A DNA stretch of 64,000 bases from Brevundimonas vesicularis (GCF_014204545.1 NZ_JACHLJ010000001.1:558001-622000), one strand, 5' to 3'; positions 29,231-39,495 are shown, numbered from the stretch's first letter. Notes: generated from the sequence alone by a model not told the origin. A program made the numbers and translations.

Positions 29231-30685
29231 ATGTCTGACACCTTGGACCTGGGCGCCCTGCAAAGCCTGCTGGAGCGCGTGCGCGGCCTGAAGATCGCCT
29301 GCGTCGGCGACCTGATGCTGGATCGCTACGTCTATGGCGAGGTCAGCCGCATCTCGCCCGAGGCGCCGATCCCGGTGCTCCGCACCAGCCGCACCGTCGC
29401 CATGCCAGGCGGCGTCGGCAACGTTGCGCGCAATGTCGCGGCCCTGGGTGGGGTGGCGCGGCTGGGCGCCGTGATCGGTAACGACACGGCTGGGGCGGAG
29501 CTGACTGCTCTAATCGCCGCCGAGACACACATCGAGGACGTCGTCGCGAGGCCGGCAGGCGCGTCCACCATTGTGAAGACGCGCTTCGTCTCGGGAGGGC
29601 AACAGCTGCTGCGGTTAGATGACGAGGCTGCGCCGACCGCGATTCAAGATTCGGACGCGTTTGCAGATGCTTCGGTCTGTTTGCTGTCAGATTACGCCAA
29701 GGGTGTCGTCAGCGATGCCCTTCTGGCTTCGGCGCTGAACGCGGCGCAGATATCCGGTGCGCCGGTTGTCGTCGATCCAAAGGGAAGGGATTTCGCTCGC
29801 TACGGCGCGGTCGATGTCATCAAGCCCAATGCTTCGGAACTAGCCGGCGCTACCGGCCTGCCGGTCGGGACGGACGCCGAGGTCGAGACGGCGCTTGCCG
29901 CCTTGCTGGCCGCCACGACCGCCAAGGCGATCATCGTCACCCGTGCGGGCAAGGGCATGAGCCTGGCGCGGCGCGGCGAACTCGTGAAGCACTTCCCCGG
30001 CCGGGCGCGCGAAGTCTTCGACGTGTCTGGAGCGGGCGATACAGGCCTGGCCGCCATCGGTTTGGCGCTCGGCGCCGGCGCTTCGCTAGAGATGGCGGTC
30101 GAGTTCGCGATCCTGGCTTCGGGCGTGGTCGTCGGGAAGGCCGGCACGGCCGTGGTTACACCCGCCGAGCTGATCGAAGCCGAGCTAAGCCAGCACGCTA
30201 CCGCTGCAGTATCCAAGGTGACGCCGCTCGACGAGCTGGCGACCGAGGTCGAAGGGTGGCGACGTCAGGGCCTGAAGGTCGGTTTCACCAACGGCTGTTT
30301 CGACATTCTGCACCGCGGCCATGTGGCCTATTTAGCGCAGGCCCGCAGCTGGTGCGATCGTCTGGTCGTGGCGCTGAACACCGACGCCTCCGTCAAACGA
30401 CTGAAGGGCGAGGGGCGTCCGGTGAATGATCTGGATAGTCGCGCCGTCGTTATTGGCGGGCTGGCCAGCGTCGACCGCGTGACCAGCTTCGACGATCCGA
30501 CGCCGATCGCCCTGATCGAACGGCTTCGTCCTGATATTCTGATCAAGGGCTCGGACTATACGCGAGAGGGCGTCGTGGGCGGCGATCTGGTCGAAAGCTG
30601 GGGCGGCGAGGTCAAGCTGGCCGATTTCAAGGACGGCTATTCGACCACGCGAACGATCGAAAAGATGACAGGGAGCGCGCAGTGA
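29231..30685 (+). CDS. hldE: Bifunctional heptose 7-phosphate kinase / heptose 1-phosphate adenylyltransferase
   Basis: Two steps of ADP-heptose synthesis for LPS core. 484 residues. The N-terminal PfkB/ribokinase domain (about 1-320) has VGDLMLDRYVYGEVSRISPEAP (in outline), GGVGNVARNVAALGG and the catalytic DVSGAGDTGLAAIGLAL. The C-terminal nucleotidyltransferase domain (about 345-484) has FTNGCFDILHRGHVAYL, a HxGH motif, and LIKGSDYTREGVVGG. In several bacteria the two domains are separate genes (hldA/hldC); here they are fused. The stop overlaps hldD (GTGA). Confidence 0.95.
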   Translation: MSDTLDLGALQSLLERVRGLKIACVGDLMLDRYVYGEVSRISPEAPIPVLRTSRTVAMPGGVGNVARNVAALGGVARLGAVIGNDTAGAELTALIAAETHIEDVVARPAGASTIVKTRFVSGGQQLLRLDDEAAPTAIQDSDAFADASVCLLSDYAKGVVSDALLASALNAAQISGAPVVVDPKGRDFARYGAVDVIKPNASELAGATGLPVGTDAEVETALAALLAATTAKAIIVTRAGKGMSLARRGELVKHFPGRAREVFDVSGAGDTGLAAIGLALGAGASLEMAVEFAILASGVVVGKAGTAVVTPAELIEAELSQHATAAVSKVTPLDELATEVEGWRRQGLKVGFTNGCFDILHRGHVAYLAQARSWCDRLVVALNTDASVKRLKGEGRPVNDLDSRAVVIGGLASVDRVTSFDDPTPIALIERLRPDILIKGSDYTREGVVGGDLVESWGGEVKLADFKDGYSTTRTIEKMTGSAQ

Positions 30686-31683
30686 CGCCGAGAATGATCG
30701 TCGTGACCGGCGGCGCCGGTTTCATCGGCTCGAACATCGTTGCGCGGCTGACGGCGGAGACCGCCTATGATGTGGTCGTCTGCGATCGTCTGGAGACGGC
30801 TGACCTGGCCAAGTGGAAGAACCTGGCGAAACACGCGATCGCTGACTTCTGGTCGCCGGAAGAGTTGTTCGAAAAGCTGGAGCGTCATGCCGAACGGATT
30901 GAGGCCGTGGTGCACATGGGCGCGATCTCTTCGACGACCGAGCCGGACGCCGACCTGATTATGCGGACCAACTTCACCCTGTCGCGCGACCTGTGGGATT
31001 GGTGCGCAATCCGGGGATCGCGGATGATCTACGCGTCTTCCGCTGCGACCTATGGCGACGGCGAGACAGGCTTCAACGACGACGACGATGCAGAATCATT
31101 GTCGCAGCTTCGCCCTCTAAATGCCTATGGCTATTCGAAACTGCTGTTTGACCAATATGCCGTTCGGCAGGCCGATCGGGGTCAGGCGCCGCGCCAGTGG
31201 GCGGGGCTGAAGTTCTTCAACGTCTATGGCCCTAACGAGGGCCACAAAGGCGGAATGAAGTCGGTCGTGGCTCAAATCTGGCCCAAGGTCGCAGCGGATG
31301 AGACCGTGACTTTGTTTCGGTCGCACAATCCGAACTATGCGGATGGCGGCCAGATGCGCGACTTCGTCTACGTCGACGATGTGGTCGATATCATCGAGTT
31401 TCTGCTTCACTCGTCGCAGGTCTCGGGCATCTTCAACGCAGGGTCGGGCCAGGCGCGGTCATTCGTTGATCTTGCGCGTGCCACCTTCAATGCCGCCGGC
31501 AAGACGCCGTCCATCGACTATGTCGAAACGCCCCTGTCGATCCGCGACCGCTACCAATATTTCACCGAAGCCCGCATGGATCGTATCCGCGCCGCAGGCT
31601 TCGAGGGGCAGTCTACGCCGCTGGAAGAGGGCGTGCGGCGCTATGTACAGGACTTCCTCGCCACGGCTGATCCGTACCGCTGA
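30682..31683 (+). CDS. hldD: ADP-L-glycero-D-manno-heptose-6-epimerase
   Basis: Short-chain dehydrogenase-type epimerase that finishes ADP-heptose. 333 residues from a GTG overlapping the hldE stop. VVTGGAGFIGSNIVARL is the NADP-binding glycine motif. The catalytic set is Ser in YASSAATYGDGE and Y-x3-K in YGYSKLLFD. FFNVYGPNEGHKGGMKSVV is the substrate loop typical of HldD. The next gene starts within its stop codon (TGATG). Confidence 0.95.
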   Translation: MTPRMIVVTGGAGFIGSNIVARLTAETAYDVVVCDRLETADLAKWKNLAKHAIADFWSPEELFEKLERHAERIEAVVHMGAISSTTEPDADLIMRTNFTLSRDLWDWCAIRGSRMIYASSAATYGDGETGFNDDDDAESLSQLRPLNAYGYSKLLFDQYAVRQADRGQAPRQWAGLKFFNVYGPNEGHKGGMKSVVAQIWPKVAADETVTLFRSHNPNYADGGQMRDFVYVDDVVDIIEFLLHSSQVSGIFNAGSGQARSFVDLARATFNAAGKTPSIDYVETPLSIRDRYQYFTEARMDRIRAAGFEGQSTPLEEGVRRYVQDFLATADPYR

Positions 31684-32774
31684 TGCGTCGGCTGACCTTC
31701 AGGCAATGGGTCGGATATGCAGGCTTCGCGGCCGTCTTCGTGCTGACGGCGGCCGTCGCGGTTTGGAGCGGCGACATCCTGAGGGCAGGTCTGGACCCGC
31801 AGGTGCCGTTTCAAACCTACAAGCCGCCGCCCGCGCCCGACTATCGAAAGACATCCTCCTGGGCGCTGATCGATCAGGGCGCGCCTAACCAGGCGGCGGT
31901 CTTCTTCGTCATGCCGACCACTTTCGATGGCGGGGCCGAGTGGAATGGGCCGATCGACGATGCGCGGGCCAACGCCTATATGCGGCGCGTCGTGCTGCCA
32001 AACTATGCGTCGCCCTTCGCCCGGGAAGGCCGGGTCAGCGCACCGCTGTATCGTCAAGCCAGCCTTTACACCCGCCTGACCTTACGTGATGACGCGCGCG
32101 AAGCGCGCGCCTTCGCCTATGAGGACGTGAAGGCCGCCTTCGAGCTGTGGCTGCAGCAGCATCCCTCTGGACCCATCGTGATCGCCGGCGTCGAACAGGG
32201 CGGAGAGCTGACGGCGCGTCTGGTTCGCGACCAGCTCCGCGCCGAACCGGCGCTGAAGGACAGGCTTGTCGCCGCCTATCTTATCGAGACTCTGGTCGGG
32301 CGCGAGATGTTCAGGCAGGCGATCTCGCCCTGCGACGCCGCCGATCGAACGGGGTGTATCGTAGCTTGGGCGTCGGTGCAGGACGGCGACGAACCGGGCG
32401 CGCGGCGCAAGCTGAGACGCGCTCTGGAATGGGACGATCGCGGCGATCTGGTGAACCTGTCCACTGACCCCATCTGCGTGAATCCGGTCACGGGTGCTGC
32501 GAACCAGCCGCGCGCCGCGGCGCGTCAGCACAGCGGCGCGACCAATGCGACCGGCCTGGAATGGGGCGCCCGGCCGGCTCTGACTGGCCGGTTGATCTCT
32601 ACCGAATGCCGTGGCGGCCTGTTGTGGCATAGCGCGCCGGACGCCGATTTCTTGACGGCTGGCGGCAGTTGGGCGGATCGGCGCAAGATCGTCCCTTACA
32701 ATCTCTTTTACGGCGACATCGAACGCGACGTCAGCGTGCGTCTCGCTGCTTGGCGGGCCAAGCGCGGCCTTTAA
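31683..32774 (+). CDS. DUF3089 family (alpha/beta-hydrolase-like) protein with altered nucleophile elbow
   Basis: 363 residues. One N-terminal membrane segment (about residues 10-29), then the DUF3089 domain: AVFFVMPTTFDGGAEWNGP, RVSAPLYRQASLY, YEDVKAAFELWLQQH, and RGGLLWHSAPDADFL. In related proteins the elbow after the third strand is G-H-S-Q-G. Here it reads IVIAGVEQGGELTARL, so the nucleophile serine is replaced by Glu. Either the protein is not a serine hydrolase or it has lost catalysis. Its start is embedded in the hldD stop, suggesting a cell-envelope role. The family's function is unknown. Confidence 0.72.
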   Translation: MRRLTFRQWVGYAGFAAVFVLTAAVAVWSGDILRAGLDPQVPFQTYKPPPAPDYRKTSSWALIDQGAPNQAAVFFVMPTTFDGGAEWNGPIDDARANAYMRRVVLPNYASPFAREGRVSAPLYRQASLYTRLTLRDDAREARAFAYEDVKAAFELWLQQHPSGPIVIAGVEQGGELTARLVRDQLRAEPALKDRLVAAYLIETLVGREMFRQAISPCDAADRTGCIVAWASVQDGDEPGARRKLRRALEWDDRGDLVNLSTDPICVNPVTGAANQPRAAARQHSGATNATGLEWGARPALTGRLISTECRGGLLWHSAPDADFLTAGGSWADRRKIVPYNLFYGDIERDVSVRLAAWRAKRGL

Positions 32775-32849
32775 AGCGGCCGTCCTCTCAGTTTGTCTGG
32801 CGCGGCTCGCGCACAGCGGGTAGGCTTGCCGCGTCAGGGAGGGATTTGA

Positions 32850-33839
32850 ATGGACGTGACCACCATCTTCGCCGGCGTCGTGCTGCTGCTGGCCATCGTG
32901 CTGTTGATCAGCGTAATCAAGATCGTGCCGCAAGGCCGTGAATTTACGGTCGAACGGTTCGGAAAGTACACCAAGACGCTGAGCCCTGGCATCGGGTTCC
33001 TGACGCCGTTCGTGGAACGCGTCGGTCGCCGTATGAACATGATGGAGCAGGTGCTGGACGTGCCGACTCAGGAGGTCATCACCAAGGACAACGCCATGGT
33101 GAAGGTCGACGGCATCGTCTTCATCCAGGTGATGGACTCAGCCCGCGCCGCCTATCGCGTCGACGATCTGCCCTATGCGATTTCGCAGCTGTGCATGACC
33201 AATCTGCGGACCGTCGTCGGTTCGATGGAACTGGATGAGGTGCTGAGCCAGCGCGACAGCATCAACACGCGCCTGCTGCATGTCATCGACGCAGCGACCG
33301 AGCCGTGGGGCGTCAAAGTCAATCGGATCGAGATCAAGGACCTGACCCCGCCGACCGATATCACCAACGCCATGGCCCGTCAGATGAAGGCCGAGCGTGA
33401 ACGTCGGGCTGTCATCACCGAGGCAGACGGCGAGAAATCCGCCGCCATCGCTCGCGCCGAGGGCGCCAAACAGGCCGCCATCCTTCAGGCCGAGGGCCGC
33501 AAGGAAGCCGCCTTCCGCGACGCCGAGGCGCGCGAGCGCGAGGCTGAGGCCGAGGCCCGCGCCACGGCCATGGTGTCGGAAGCCATCGCCCGCGGGGACG
33601 TCAACGCCATCAACTATTTCGTGGCTCAGAAATACGTCGAGGCCTTTGCGGAACTGGCGCGCAGCCCGCAGCAGCGCACCGTCATCGTGCCTGCTGAAAT
33701 GGGCGCCCTGGTCGGCACAATCGCCGGCATCGGCGAGATGGTGAGCCTGGCTAAGGATCAGAACTCGGGCGCGACCCCACCCGTGCGCCCCGCGCCGCCC
33801 CGCCGCCCCGCCGGGGGCTCCGTTTCACCCTCGGCCTGA
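32850..33839 (+). CDS. qmcA: SPFH/Band 7 (stomatin-like, QmcA-type) membrane protein
   Basis: 329 residues. One N-terminal membrane helix (about 5-27), then an SPFH domain starting IVPQGREFTVERFGKYTKTL and continuing through DVPTQEVITKDNAMVKVDG. A charged Ala/Glu-rich coiled coil spans about residues 188-245 and a proline-rich tail ends the protein. Such proteins form large ring assemblies in the membrane and are thought to organise membrane domains or proteases. It pairs with the nfeD gene 17 bp downstream, the usual partner. Confidence 0.91.
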   Translation: MDVTTIFAGVVLLLAIVLLISVIKIVPQGREFTVERFGKYTKTLSPGIGFLTPFVERVGRRMNMMEQVLDVPTQEVITKDNAMVKVDGIVFIQVMDSARAAYRVDDLPYAISQLCMTNLRTVVGSMELDEVLSQRDSINTRLLHVIDAATEPWGVKVNRIEIKDLTPPTDITNAMARQMKAERERRAVITEADGEKSAAIARAEGAKQAAILQAEGRKEAAFRDAEAREREAEAEARATAMVSEAIARGDVNAINYFVAQKYVEAFAELARSPQQRTVIVPAEMGALVGTIAGIGEMVSLAKDQNSGATPPVRPAPPRRPAGGSVSPSA

Positions 33840-33856
33840 TCCACGGAGGCTGACCG

Positions 33857-34315
33857 ATGATGTCGCTTGCTGATCTTTATGTAGCCCAGCCGTTCTGGAT
33901 CTGGTTGGCGATCGGGGTTCTGCTGCTGGCGGTCGAGGCGATGTTCTCGACCGAGTGGCTGCTGTGGCCGGCCGTGTCGGCCGGCGTCGTCGCGGTCATG
34001 ACGGCGGCGGGCGTGCGGTTGGGGTTGCCGGGCGAGGTCGCCGTATTCGCGGTTCTGACCGTCATCGCCACCCTGCTGTCCCGCCGTCTGATCTCCAAAG
34101 CCAATCCCGATGGTCCCGACATCAATGACCGAGACAGCCGTCTGGTTGGTCAGCGTGCGCGGGTGGTCGAGACGTTTGTCGCGGGTCGCGGTCGCGTCTT
34201 CATCTCCGGCGCTGAATGGCCGGCCGAGATCGTTGGCGAGGCGCCGATCGAAGGACAGGATGTCGTCGTGATGCGCGTGAACGGCTCGTTGCTGACGGTG
34301 CAGTCGCCCGTCTGA
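33857..34315 (+). CDS. NfeD family membrane protein
   Basis: 152 residues. Two or three hydrophobic helices in the first 80 residues (FWIWLAIGVLLLAVEAMF and EVAVFAVLTVIATLLSRRL), then a small OB-fold domain (LVGQRARVVETFVAGRGRV to the end). This is the short NfeD form without the N-terminal ClpP-like protease domain. It normally partners an SPFH protein, and the upstream gene is one; their 17-bp spacing supports one operon. Confidence 0.87.
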   Translation: MMSLADLYVAQPFWIWLAIGVLLLAVEAMFSTEWLLWPAVSAGVVAVMTAAGVRLGLPGEVAVFAVLTVIATLLSRRLISKANPDGPDINDRDSRLVGQRARVVETFVAGRGRVFISGAEWPAEIVGEAPIEGQDVVVMRVNGSLLTVQSPV

Positions 34316-34345
34316 ACGCAACGGTCGCATCGGCGTTCGTCAGGC

Positions 34346-35743
34346 ATGAGAGACATACAGAACGCCGTCACGGACGGTTTGCCGACACCCAGGCGCTATT
34401 GGGCCATCGTGTCCATCGGTCTGGGCATCACGCTTGCCGTTCTGGATGGCGCGATCGCCAATGTCGCGCTGCCGTCGATTGCGCAGGATTTACAGGCGTC
34501 ATCGGCCGCCTCGATCTGGATCGTCAACGCGTATCAGATCGCCATCGTGGTCGCTCTTTTGCCACTGGCGTCGCTGGGCGAGATCGTTGGCTATCGGCGT
34601 GTGTCACAGGCGGGTCTGGCCGTCTTCACCCTGGCCTCCATCGCCTGTGTGTTCGCCAATTCCATCGAGACGCTCAGCCTCGCCCGGGTCATCCAAGGCT
34701 TCGGAGCGGCAGGCATCATGAGCGTCAATGGGGCCTTGGTCCGTTACACCTATCCGCAGCGACTGCTGGGTCGCGCGGTCGGAATCAACGCGGTGATCGT
34801 TTCGCTGGCGGCGGCGGCGGGGCCCACGATCGCAAGCGCCATCCTGGCTGTCGGACACTGGCGCTGGCTGTTTGCACTGAATGTGCCGATCGGCTTGCTG
34901 GCGGTGTCGCTGGCGGGTTTCACCCTGCCGCACAACCGACTTCAGCCGCGAAAGCTGAATTGGGTCGGGGCTGCGCTCAACGCCGCCGCGTTCGGCCTGC
35001 TGATCACCGGCCTTCAATCGCTCGCGCATGGTGAGGCCGCCGTTCTGGGCTTTGGTCTGACAGGGGCAGGGCTCGCAGCCGGGATCTTGCTGATTCGCCA
35101 CGAGCGCTCACGGACTTCGCCACTGATCCCCCTCGATCTGCTGGCGCGACCGATGTTCAGCCTGTCAGTCGCCACATCGGTCATATCGTTCACCGCTCAG
35201 ATGATGGCGTTCGTCGCTTTGCCGTTCTTTCTCCAAGGCGCGTTGGGGCTTACGGCGGTCCAGACCGGCCTGCTGATGACGCCTTGGCCACTGGCGACCA
35301 TGATCGCAGCGCCGCTGGCCGGCCATCTGTCTGATCGCTATTCGGCGGGCGTGCTGGGCGCCATCGGCCTTAGCCTGTTTGCTTGCGGCCTGATGGCGCT
35401 CAGTTTTCTCAGTGCCGATTCGACCCATTTCGACATCATATGGCGCATGGCGCTTTGCGGCGCGGGCTTCGGATTTTTCCAGTCGCCCAACAATCGCGCG
35501 ATGTTGTCGGAAGCCCCAAAGGACCGCGCCGGGGCAGCGGGTGGAACCTTGGGCATGGCGCGGGTCGTCGGCCAATCCCTGGGCGCCGTGGTGGTGGCCT
35601 TCCTGCTGTCAGCCGCGCCGATCAACGGCGTCGGTCACGGGTTCCAGATTGCGGCCGTCACGGCCCTGTTCGGCGCCGTGATGAGCGGATCGCGGGTCCG
35701 CCGACGTTCAGCCGAGCCGGATAAGGAGGTCGAGGCGGTCTAG
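34346..35743 (+). CDS. MFS transporter of the DHA2 drug:proton antiporter type (EmrB/QacA-like)
   Basis: 465 residues, predicted about 14 membrane helices. Family motifs: [20 protein letters not shown] (motif D1 at helix 1), [19 protein letters not shown], and [20 protein letters not shown] (motif C-like, antiporter). Likely exports a drug-like or metabolic compound using the proton gradient; the substrate is unknown. No regulator or membrane-fusion partner gene is adjacent. Its TAG stop overlaps the rnhA stop on the other strand (CTAG). Confidence 0.87.
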   Translation: MRDIQNAVTDGLPTPRRYWAIVSIGLGITLAVLDGAIANVALPSIAQDLQASSAASIWIVNAYQIAIVVALLPLASLGEIVGYRRVSQAGLAVFTLASIACVFANSIETLSLARVIQGFGAAGIMSVNGALVRYTYPQRLLGRAVGINAVIVSLAAAAGPTIASAILAVGHWRWLFALNVPIGLLAVSLAGFTLPHNRLQPRKLNWVGAALNAAAFGLLITGLQSLAHGEAAVLGFGLTGAGLAAGILLIRHERSRTSPLIPLDLLARPMFSLSVATSVISFTAQMMAFVALPFFLQGALGLTAVQTGLLMTPWPLATMIAAPLAGHLSDRYSAGVLGAIGLSLFACGLMALSFLSADSTHFDIIWRMALCGAGFGFFQSPNNRAMLSEAPKDRAGAAGGTLGMARVVGQSLGAVVVAFLLSAAPINGVGHGFQIAAVTALFGAVMSGSRVRRRSAEPDKEVEAV

Positions 35744-36192
35744 CGCCGGGGCAGTTCCGCGACACCGCGATTCGCCAGTTGGTCGGCGCGTTCGTTCAGT
35801 TCGTGGCCGGCATGACCCTTCACCCACCGCCATTTCACGTCGTGACGCAGGCGCGCCGCGTCCAGCCGCTGCCACAGGTCTGCGTTTTTTACAGGCTTCT
35901 TATCGGCCGTCAGCCAACCGCGCGCCTTCCAGCCGCGCATCCATTCGGTGATCCCCTGCATGACGTATTTGCTGTCGGTATGCAGTTCGACCTTGCAGGG
36001 CCGTTTCAGGGCTTCCAGCGCCATTATGGCGGCCATCAGCTCCATGCGATTGTTGGTCGTGTTGGGCTCGCCGCCCCATAATTCCTTTTCGCGACCGCCG
36101 CCGGCCTGAAGCACGGCGCCCCAGCCTCCGGGGCCCGGATTGCCCTTGCAGGCGCCGTCGGTGTGGATGATGACGTGATCGGAGGGACTCAT
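35740..36192 (-). CDS. rnhA: Ribonuclease HI
   Basis: Degrades RNA in RNA-DNA hybrids. 150 residues. The DEDD metal site is complete: Asp in [16 protein letters not shown], Glu in [13 protein letters not shown], Asp in [13 protein letters not shown] and the C-terminal Asp in [23 protein letters not shown] is the conserved loop between the last two. It converges with the MFS gene, whose stop it overlaps by four bases. Confidence 0.96.
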   Translation of the reverse strand: MSPSDHVIIHTDGACKGNPGPGGWGAVLQAGGGREKELWGGEPNTTNNRMELMAAIMALEALKRPCKVELHTDSKYVMQGITEWMRGWKARGWLTADKKPVKNADLWQRLDAARLRHDVKWRWVKGHAGHELNERADQLANRGVAELPRR

Positions 36193-36302
36193 GGTCGCGC
36201 AGACCTACAGCCTCCCTTGGCGCGGGGCCATCACTGCGCCTATATGCGGGTCAAATAAGAGTGGATGGGATCGGATGACCGATCCCCGCGAGGAGATTAG
36301 CC

Positions 36303-36521
36303 ATGGGCTCCATGAGCATCTGGCATTGGGCCATCGTCATCGTCGTCATCGCGCTGCTGTTCGGCGGCCGGGGCAAGCTGTCGGGCATCATGGGTGACGC
36401 CGCCAAGGGCATCCGCGCCTTCAAGGACGGCCTGAAGGACGAAGACAAGAAGGACGGCCCGCACGAGGGCGTCAGCTCGCTGCCGCGCACCGAGGCGGAA
36501 AAGGAAGAGCTGAAGCGCTAG
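36303..36521 (+). CDS. tatA: Twin-arginine translocase subunit TatA
   Basis: Forms the pore-like element of the Tat pathway that exports folded proteins. 72 residues: an N-terminal membrane helix ([19 protein letters not shown]), the FGG hinge, then an amphipathic helix ([20 protein letters not shown]) and a charged tail. A GAGGAG ribosome site lies seven bases before the ATG. First gene of tatA-tatB-tatC. Confidence 0.94.
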   Translation: MGSMSIWHWAIVIVVIALLFGGRGKLSGIMGDAAKGIRAFKDGLKDEDKKDGPHEGVSSLPRTEAEKEELKR

Positions 36522-36544
36522 TCGTCGTCTGTAAGGGCTGACGC

Positions 36545-37102
36545 ATGGGCGGGCTCGGCCCCGGTATCGGGGGCTTCGAATTAGTGGTGATCGGTCTGGT
36601 GGCCCTGCTTGTCGTGGGGCCAAAAGACCTGCCTGTCCTGATGCGTCGCGTCGGTCAGATGGTGGCCAAGGCGCGCGCCATGGCCAACGAGTTTCGATCC
36701 AGTTTCGACGAAATGGCGCGTCAGTCCGAACTGGATGACCTGCGCAAGGAGGTCGAGGCGCTGCGGACGGGGCAGGGGGCCATGTACCCCTTGGGCGCAG
36801 AGGCGGACACCGCCTTTAAGGACATCAACGCCGGATTGACCGGGCCGACTGCGGCCACTGCACTGCCTGCGCCCGAGCCGGCGGCGCCGGTGATGTCGCC
36901 TGCGGCGGACGAATGGCCGGACACGCCGGTGCCTGTCGAGCCCATCACGGCGACGAAACCCAAACGAACGGCCCCCAAGGCCAAGACGGGGACGGGTGCT
37001 TCGGGATCGGCGACGGCCAAGGCTCGCTCAGCCGCGAAACCGAAGGCCGCCGCGCCTGCCGCCAAGACCAAGCCCTCGCGCAAGAAAGCCGCTGACCTGT
37101 GA
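36545..37102 (+). CDS. tatB: Twin-arginine translocase subunit TatB
   Basis: Binds Tat substrates together with TatC. 185 residues. The membrane helix FELVVIGLVALLVVGPKDLP with Glu near its start is the TatB hallmark, followed by the amphipathic VLMRRVGQMVAKARAMANEF. The C-terminal 90 residues are Ala/Pro/Lys-rich and end with several short lysine-alanine stretches, longer than in E. coli TatB but usual in alphaproteobacteria. It overlaps tatC (GTGA). Confidence 0.93.
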   Translation: MGGLGPGIGGFELVVIGLVALLVVGPKDLPVLMRRVGQMVAKARAMANEFRSSFDEMARQSELDDLRKEVEALRTGQGAMYPLGAEADTAFKDINAGLTGPTAATALPAPEPAAPVMSPAADEWPDTPVPVEPITATKPKRTAPKAKTGTGASGSATAKARSAAKPKAAAPAAKTKPSRKKAADL

Positions 37103-37989
37103 CGCCTTCCGATCGTGATGAGGCCGAGATCGAGGCGTCGCGCGCGCCCCTGATGGATCACCTGATCGAGCTGCGCGGACGACTGCTCGTCTGTGTGGTA
37201 GCTTTCTTCCTGGCTTTCATCCTCTGCTTCGCCTTCGCCAACCAGATCCAGATTGCGCTGATCAAGCCGTATCAGGCCGCTGTGGCGATCCATGCCGCTG
37301 CCCTGGCGACCGGCGGCCACGCCAATCCCATCGAACTGATCGCGGTGATGACGGGAATCAGACCCTATCCGCCGGGCAGCGCCGCCGTTGTCCAGCTGAT
37401 CGCCACGGCGCCGCTGGAACAGCTCTTCACCAAGATGAAGATCGCGGCCTTCGGTGCGGCGGTCCTGACCTTCCCCGTGATGGCGTGGCAGATGTACCGG
37501 TTCGTCGCGCCGGGTCTCTATCGCAACGAGCGTGGTGCGTTTCTGCCGTTCCTGATCGCCGCGCCTGTGATGTTCTGCCTGGGCGGGGCATTGGTCTATT
37601 ACGTCATGCTGCCATTCGTGATGCTGTTCTCGCTGAGCCAGCAGGTGGCCACCGACGGCATATCCGTGGCGCAAACCACCAAGATTTCCGACTACCTCAG
37701 CCTGGTGACCTCGCTGCTGCTCGCCTTCGGTCTTTGCTTCCAGCTACCCGTGGTGACGACTCTTCTGGGCCTCGCTGGCCTGATCAGCTCCAAGGTCATG
37801 GCGGCCGGTCGGCGCTACGCCATCGTCGCCGTGGTCGTGGTCGCGGCGGTCGTCACGCCGCCCGATCCGATCAGCCAACTGATGCTGGCCGTGCCGCTGG
37901 TCATTCTCTACGAAATTTCAATCTGGTGCGTGCGACTGATCGAGCTGCGCCGCAAGAAGGCGGACGATCTGGAAGCCGAGATCGCTTAG
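37099..37989 (+). CDS. tatC: Twin-arginine translocase subunit TatC
   Basis: Core receptor for twin-arginine signal peptides, six membrane helices. 296 residues from a GTG overlapping the tatB stop. PLMDHLIELRGRLLVCVV is the conserved cytoplasmic N-terminus with the invariant Glu. MYRFVAPGLYRNERGAFLPF follows the first periplasmic loop, and TPPDPISQLMLAVPL marks the fifth to sixth helix. Transcription ends at the terminator at about 38050. Confidence 0.96.
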   Translation: MTPSDRDEAEIEASRAPLMDHLIELRGRLLVCVVAFFLAFILCFAFANQIQIALIKPYQAAVAIHAAALATGGHANPIELIAVMTGIRPYPPGSAAVVQLIATAPLEQLFTKMKIAAFGAAVLTFPVMAWQMYRFVAPGLYRNERGAFLPFLIAAPVMFCLGGALVYYVMLPFVMLFSLSQQVATDGISVAQTTKISDYLSLVTSLLLAFGLCFQLPVVTTLLGLAGLISSKVMAAGRRYAIVAVVVVAAVVTPPDPISQLMLAVPLVILYEISIWCVRLIELRRKKADDLEAEIA

Positions 37990-38037
37990 CGCCACGTCGG
38001 CGTGTCGATCGCTGCTCGAAGCAGCAAGGCCATGCAA

Positions 38038-38067
38038 AAAGGGCCGGGGAGCGATCCCCGGCCCTTT
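38038..38067. terminator. Bidirectional intrinsic terminator between tatC and glnA
   Basis: A perfect 13-bp inverted repeat (AAAGGGCCGGGGA, loop GCGA, then its complement) lies between the converging tatC and glnA genes. The A/T flanks on both sides give a U-run for each strand, so it can stop transcription from both directions. Confidence 0.9.
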
Positions 38068-38088
38068 GTCTTGACTGCGATCAGGTGA

Positions 38089-39495
38089 TCAGCAGCTGTA
38101 GTACATGTCGAACTCGACCGGGTGCGGGTGCAGTTGCAGACGCATCACCTCTTCCATCTTCAGTTCGATGTAGCTGTCGATGAAGTCGTCATCCATGACG
38201 CCGCCCTTCTTGAGGAAGGCGCGGTCCTTATCCAGGTTCTCCAGCGCTTCACGCAGCGAGCCGCAAACCTCGGGGATCGAGCCGCGCTCTTCCGGCGGCA
38301 GGTCGTAGAGGTTCTTGTCGGCGGGCGCGCCCGGATCAATCCGGTTCTCGATCCCGTCCAGGCCGGCCATCAGCAGGGCGACGAAGGTCAGATAGGGATT
38401 GCCCATCGGATCGGGGAAGCGGGCTTCCAGACGCTTGGCCTTGGGCGAGGAGACGTGCGGGATACGGATTGAGGCCGAACGGTTGCGGGCCGAATAGGCC
38501 AGCTTCACCGGGGCTTCATAGCCGGGGACCAGACGCTTGTAGCTGTTGGTGGTCGAGTTGGCGAAGGCGTTGATGGCCTTGGCGTGCTTGATGATGCCGC
38601 CGATGTACCACAGACATTCCTGCGACAGACCGGCGTACTGGTCGCCGGCGAACTGGGGCTTGCCGTCCTTCCAGATCGACATGTGGACGTGCATGCCCGA
38701 ACCGTTGTCCGCAAACATCGGCTTGGCCATGAAGGTCGCCGACTTGCCGTAGGCGTGGGCCACATTGTGGATCACGTACTTATAGAGCTGCAGCCGGTCG
38801 GCCATGGTCAGCAGGTCCGAGAACTTCAGGCCCAGTTCGTGCTGAGCCGGAGCCACCTCGTGGTGGTGCTTCTCGGGCTGAAGGCCCAGATCGCGCATGA
38901 CGCCCAGCATTTCGCCGCGCAGGTCCTGTCCGGAATCGACCGGATTGACGGGGAAATAGCCGCCCTTGGGTCCAGGGCGATGGCCCATATTGCCTTCGGA
39001 ATATTCAGCGCCGGTGTTGGCGGGCAACTCGGTCGAATCGTAGCTGTAGCCGGTATCGTGCGGCTGGGTGGACCAACGCACGTCGTCGAAGATGAAGAAC
39101 TCGGCTTCCGGTCCGAAGAAGACCTGGTCGCCCACGCCCGACGACTGGACGTAAGACAGCGCCTTCTTGGCCATTGAGCGGCTGTCGCGGTTGTAGGGCT
39201 CGCCGGTGTCCGGGTTCAGCACGTCGCAGAACAGGAACATCGTCTTCTGCTGATAGAAGGGATCGATGTAAGCCGTAGTCAGGTCCGGCTTCAGCAGCAT
39301 GTCGGACTCGTTGATGGCCTTCCAGCCCGCGATCGACGAACCGTCAAACATCGTGCCTTCGTTCAGGAAGTCCTCGTCGACCAGGTCGACGTCGAAGGTG
39401 ACGTGCTGCAAACGGCCGCGCGTGTCGGTGAAGCGGACGTCCACATATTGGACCTCCTGATCCTTGATCTCTTTGAGGATCTTGCTGGCGCTCAT
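38089..39495 (-). CDS. glnA: Glutamine synthetase, type I
   Basis: Makes glutamine from glutamate, ammonia and ATP; the main ammonium-assimilation enzyme. 468 residues. Blocks: [57 protein letters not shown] and the [22 protein letters not shown] site. The adenylylation tyrosine is present in NLYDLPPEE, so control by GlnE is expected. It sits 81 bp downstream of glnB on the same strand, the usual glnB-glnA order of alphaproteobacteria. Confidence 0.97.
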   Translation of the reverse strand: MSASKILKEIKDQEVQYVDVRFTDTRGRLQHVTFDVDLVDEDFLNEGTMFDGSSIAGWKAINESDMLLKPDLTTAYIDPFYQQKTMFLFCDVLNPDTGEPYNRDSRSMAKKALSYVQSSGVGDQVFFGPEAEFFIFDDVRWSTQPHDTGYSYDSTELPANTGAEYSEGNMGHRPGPKGGYFPVNPVDSGQDLRGEMLGVMRDLGLQPEKHHHEVAPAQHELGLKFSDLLTMADRLQLYKYVIHNVAHAYGKSATFMAKPMFADNGSGMHVHMSIWKDGKPQFAGDQYAGLSQECLWYIGGIIKHAKAINAFANSTTNSYKRLVPGYEAPVKLAYSARNRSASIRIPHVSSPKAKRLEARFPDPMGNPYLTFVALLMAGLDGIENRIDPGAPADKNLYDLPPEERGSIPEVCGSLREALENLDKDRAFLKKGGVMDDDFIDSYIELKMEEVMRLQLHPHPVEFDMYYSC

